DNA from: Tetrahymena elliotti 4EA
Lineage: Eukaryota; Ciliophora; Oligohymenophorea; Hymenostomatida; Tetrahymenidae
Length of the DNA stretch: 64,000 nt
Assembly: GCA_000231825.2 (NCBI GenBank)
Contig: JH720296.1
Span: forward strand, 248,001-312,000
Direction of reading: 5' to 3'
The notes under the pieces are model-generated. The model had not been told where the DNA came from and did not search any database. It saw only the letters and a list, made by a program, of their open reading frames with translations. Shown here in pieces: positions 63,038-64,000 of the stretch. Both the position numbers and the translations under genes were made by a program. Within the stretch, counting starts at the first letter, position 1; every line of letters begins with the position of its first letter.

Positions 63038-64000
63038 TTGTTGAAAATGGTAATTTTTTAACTTCTAATGCTTTTTCTACTTAGTATTTTGAATGAGTGA
63101 AAAGTTAAGTAAGCTATATAGTAGTAATTAATTATTAATACAGTTTAATACTTTTTTACAAATATATCTATCTATCAAACTAAGAAAGACTTAATTTTTA
63201 TAATTATTGAAAATACATATATTTTATATTTACTTTTTTTAAAAACAAAAATCAATTAGAACTAAAACGAATATAAATTTTCTTAACTTAATAAAGCATG
63301 GCATTAAACTAAGTTTAAAAATCATAAACATAACTCTAATTTCAAATTAAAATCAAATTCAACTGATCTCATCTAAAAATAATTTTGTTCTCTCATAAAT
63401 GAAAATATATTGAGAATTTAATTACCTTATTAAAAGCAATAAAACTAAAAAACTTCAGGAATTTATTATTAAATGCTTATTGGTTTTTATTTTTATACTT
63501 GCTTTTAGTATTAATCAAATTTTAAAAGTAGATTTTTCAAAAGATTGCTTGAAGTCCATACAAATATTTCTATCCAATTTGTATTTTCACTTTTATTTTA
63601 ATAAAATTATTTAATGCAATTATTTCTCATAAAAATATCTTAAATTATAAAATATTTAATATTGTTAGCATCTATCAATTTTGTTTTTTCTTTGTTTTAA
63701 AGTATCCATAACAATTTAGTTAGCAAAGAAATATTTTAACATTAAGCTTTCTTTTGAATCTTGTTTTTTTTTTTGAAGTATAAATCTAATCAAGAAAAAT
63801 TATTTTTAAAGTAACCAAACAGAAATTTAAATTTTATTTGTAAAATATGAAAGAGGAATATATTTTATTTTCTTTTAATATGAAGTACCTTTAAGTTATC
63901 TATTGAGAATGTTTCTGGCTATTTATCTCTCAATTTAGATTTCTCAATAATTCTATTTTATTTCCAACAGCTAGCTAATTATTACTTGATTTTTGTTTAA
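63038..64000. other. AT-rich flank
   Basis: Upstream region of the poly(A) polymerase gene; no other feature seen to the window end. Confidence 0.5.

Noticed and set aside
1..64000. Bacterial-type features (operons, Shine-Dalgarno sites, CRISPR arrays, insertion sequences)
   Set aside because: Spliceosomal introns, the ciliate code and long AT-rich spacers mark this as ciliate nuclear DNA. No repeat-spacer arrays or transposase-like frames were seen.

Overview
The window looks like nuclear (probably macronuclear) DNA of a Tetrahymena-like oligohymenophorean ciliate. The DNA is extremely AT-rich. Every gene model that I could close uses TGA as the only stop and reads TAA and TAG as glutamine (the ciliate nuclear code), so tools using the standard code see only fragments. 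Introns are GT-AG, AT-rich and short: those I could place by frame are 46 to 354 nt, most of them 50-70 nt. That fits Tetrahymena better than Paramecium (about 25 nt) or Stentor (15 nt). The species is inferred, not proven.

Layout. 1-5.4 kb: mostly non-coding, with a weak small-gene candidate (706-981) and a 138-aa serine-rich protein (2644-3158, minus). 5.4-10 kb, minus: a large gene encoding a probable BRO1-like N-terminus, a long coiled coil and a clear alpha-adaptin appendage ('ear') domain. 11.8-13.3 kb, plus: a cysteine-rich type I membrane protein with a frame break. 14.2-14.4 kb: two near-identical tRNA-Thr(AGU) genes in tandem. 18.0-18.4 kb, minus: a paralogue of the 138-aa protein. 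22.1-23.9 kb, minus: a NIMA-related (NEK) kinase. 25.2-27.6 kb, minus: an unrecognised 764-aa Q/S-rich protein. 28.8-30.3 kb, minus: a mitochondrial acyl-CoA dehydrogenase resembling isobutyryl-CoA dehydrogenase. 32.8-34.0 kb, minus: an acidic protein with weak Tat-SF1/RRM-like character.

34.7-52.0 kb is a block of plus-strand genes: a 363-aa coiled coil, a 1693-aa protein with two cyclic-nucleotide-binding (CNB) domains, a 728-aa coiled coil, and a 1489-aa CNB-like protein whose nucleotide-binding cassette is degenerate. A minus-strand mu-class glutathione S-transferase (42.9-43.5 kb) interrupts the block. 52.8-58.1 kb, minus: two phosphagen (arginine-type) kinases. One has a single domain with an MGC acylation signal; the other is a fused two-domain enzyme whose halves share the same exon pattern. 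60.7-63.0 kb, minus: a canonical poly(A) polymerase.

The genes are monocistronic with long AT-rich spacers, as expected for a ciliate, and there is no evidence of operons. Loose functional themes are ciliary/cytoskeletal signalling and energy buffering (NEK kinase, CNB proteins, coiled coils, phosphagen kinases), membrane traffic (BRO1/adaptin-ear protein) and housekeeping (poly(A) polymerase, valine catabolism, GST, tRNA-Thr). Exon joins were checked by keeping frame, total length divisible by three and absence of TGA. No database search was possible, so homology calls rest on recognised motifs.
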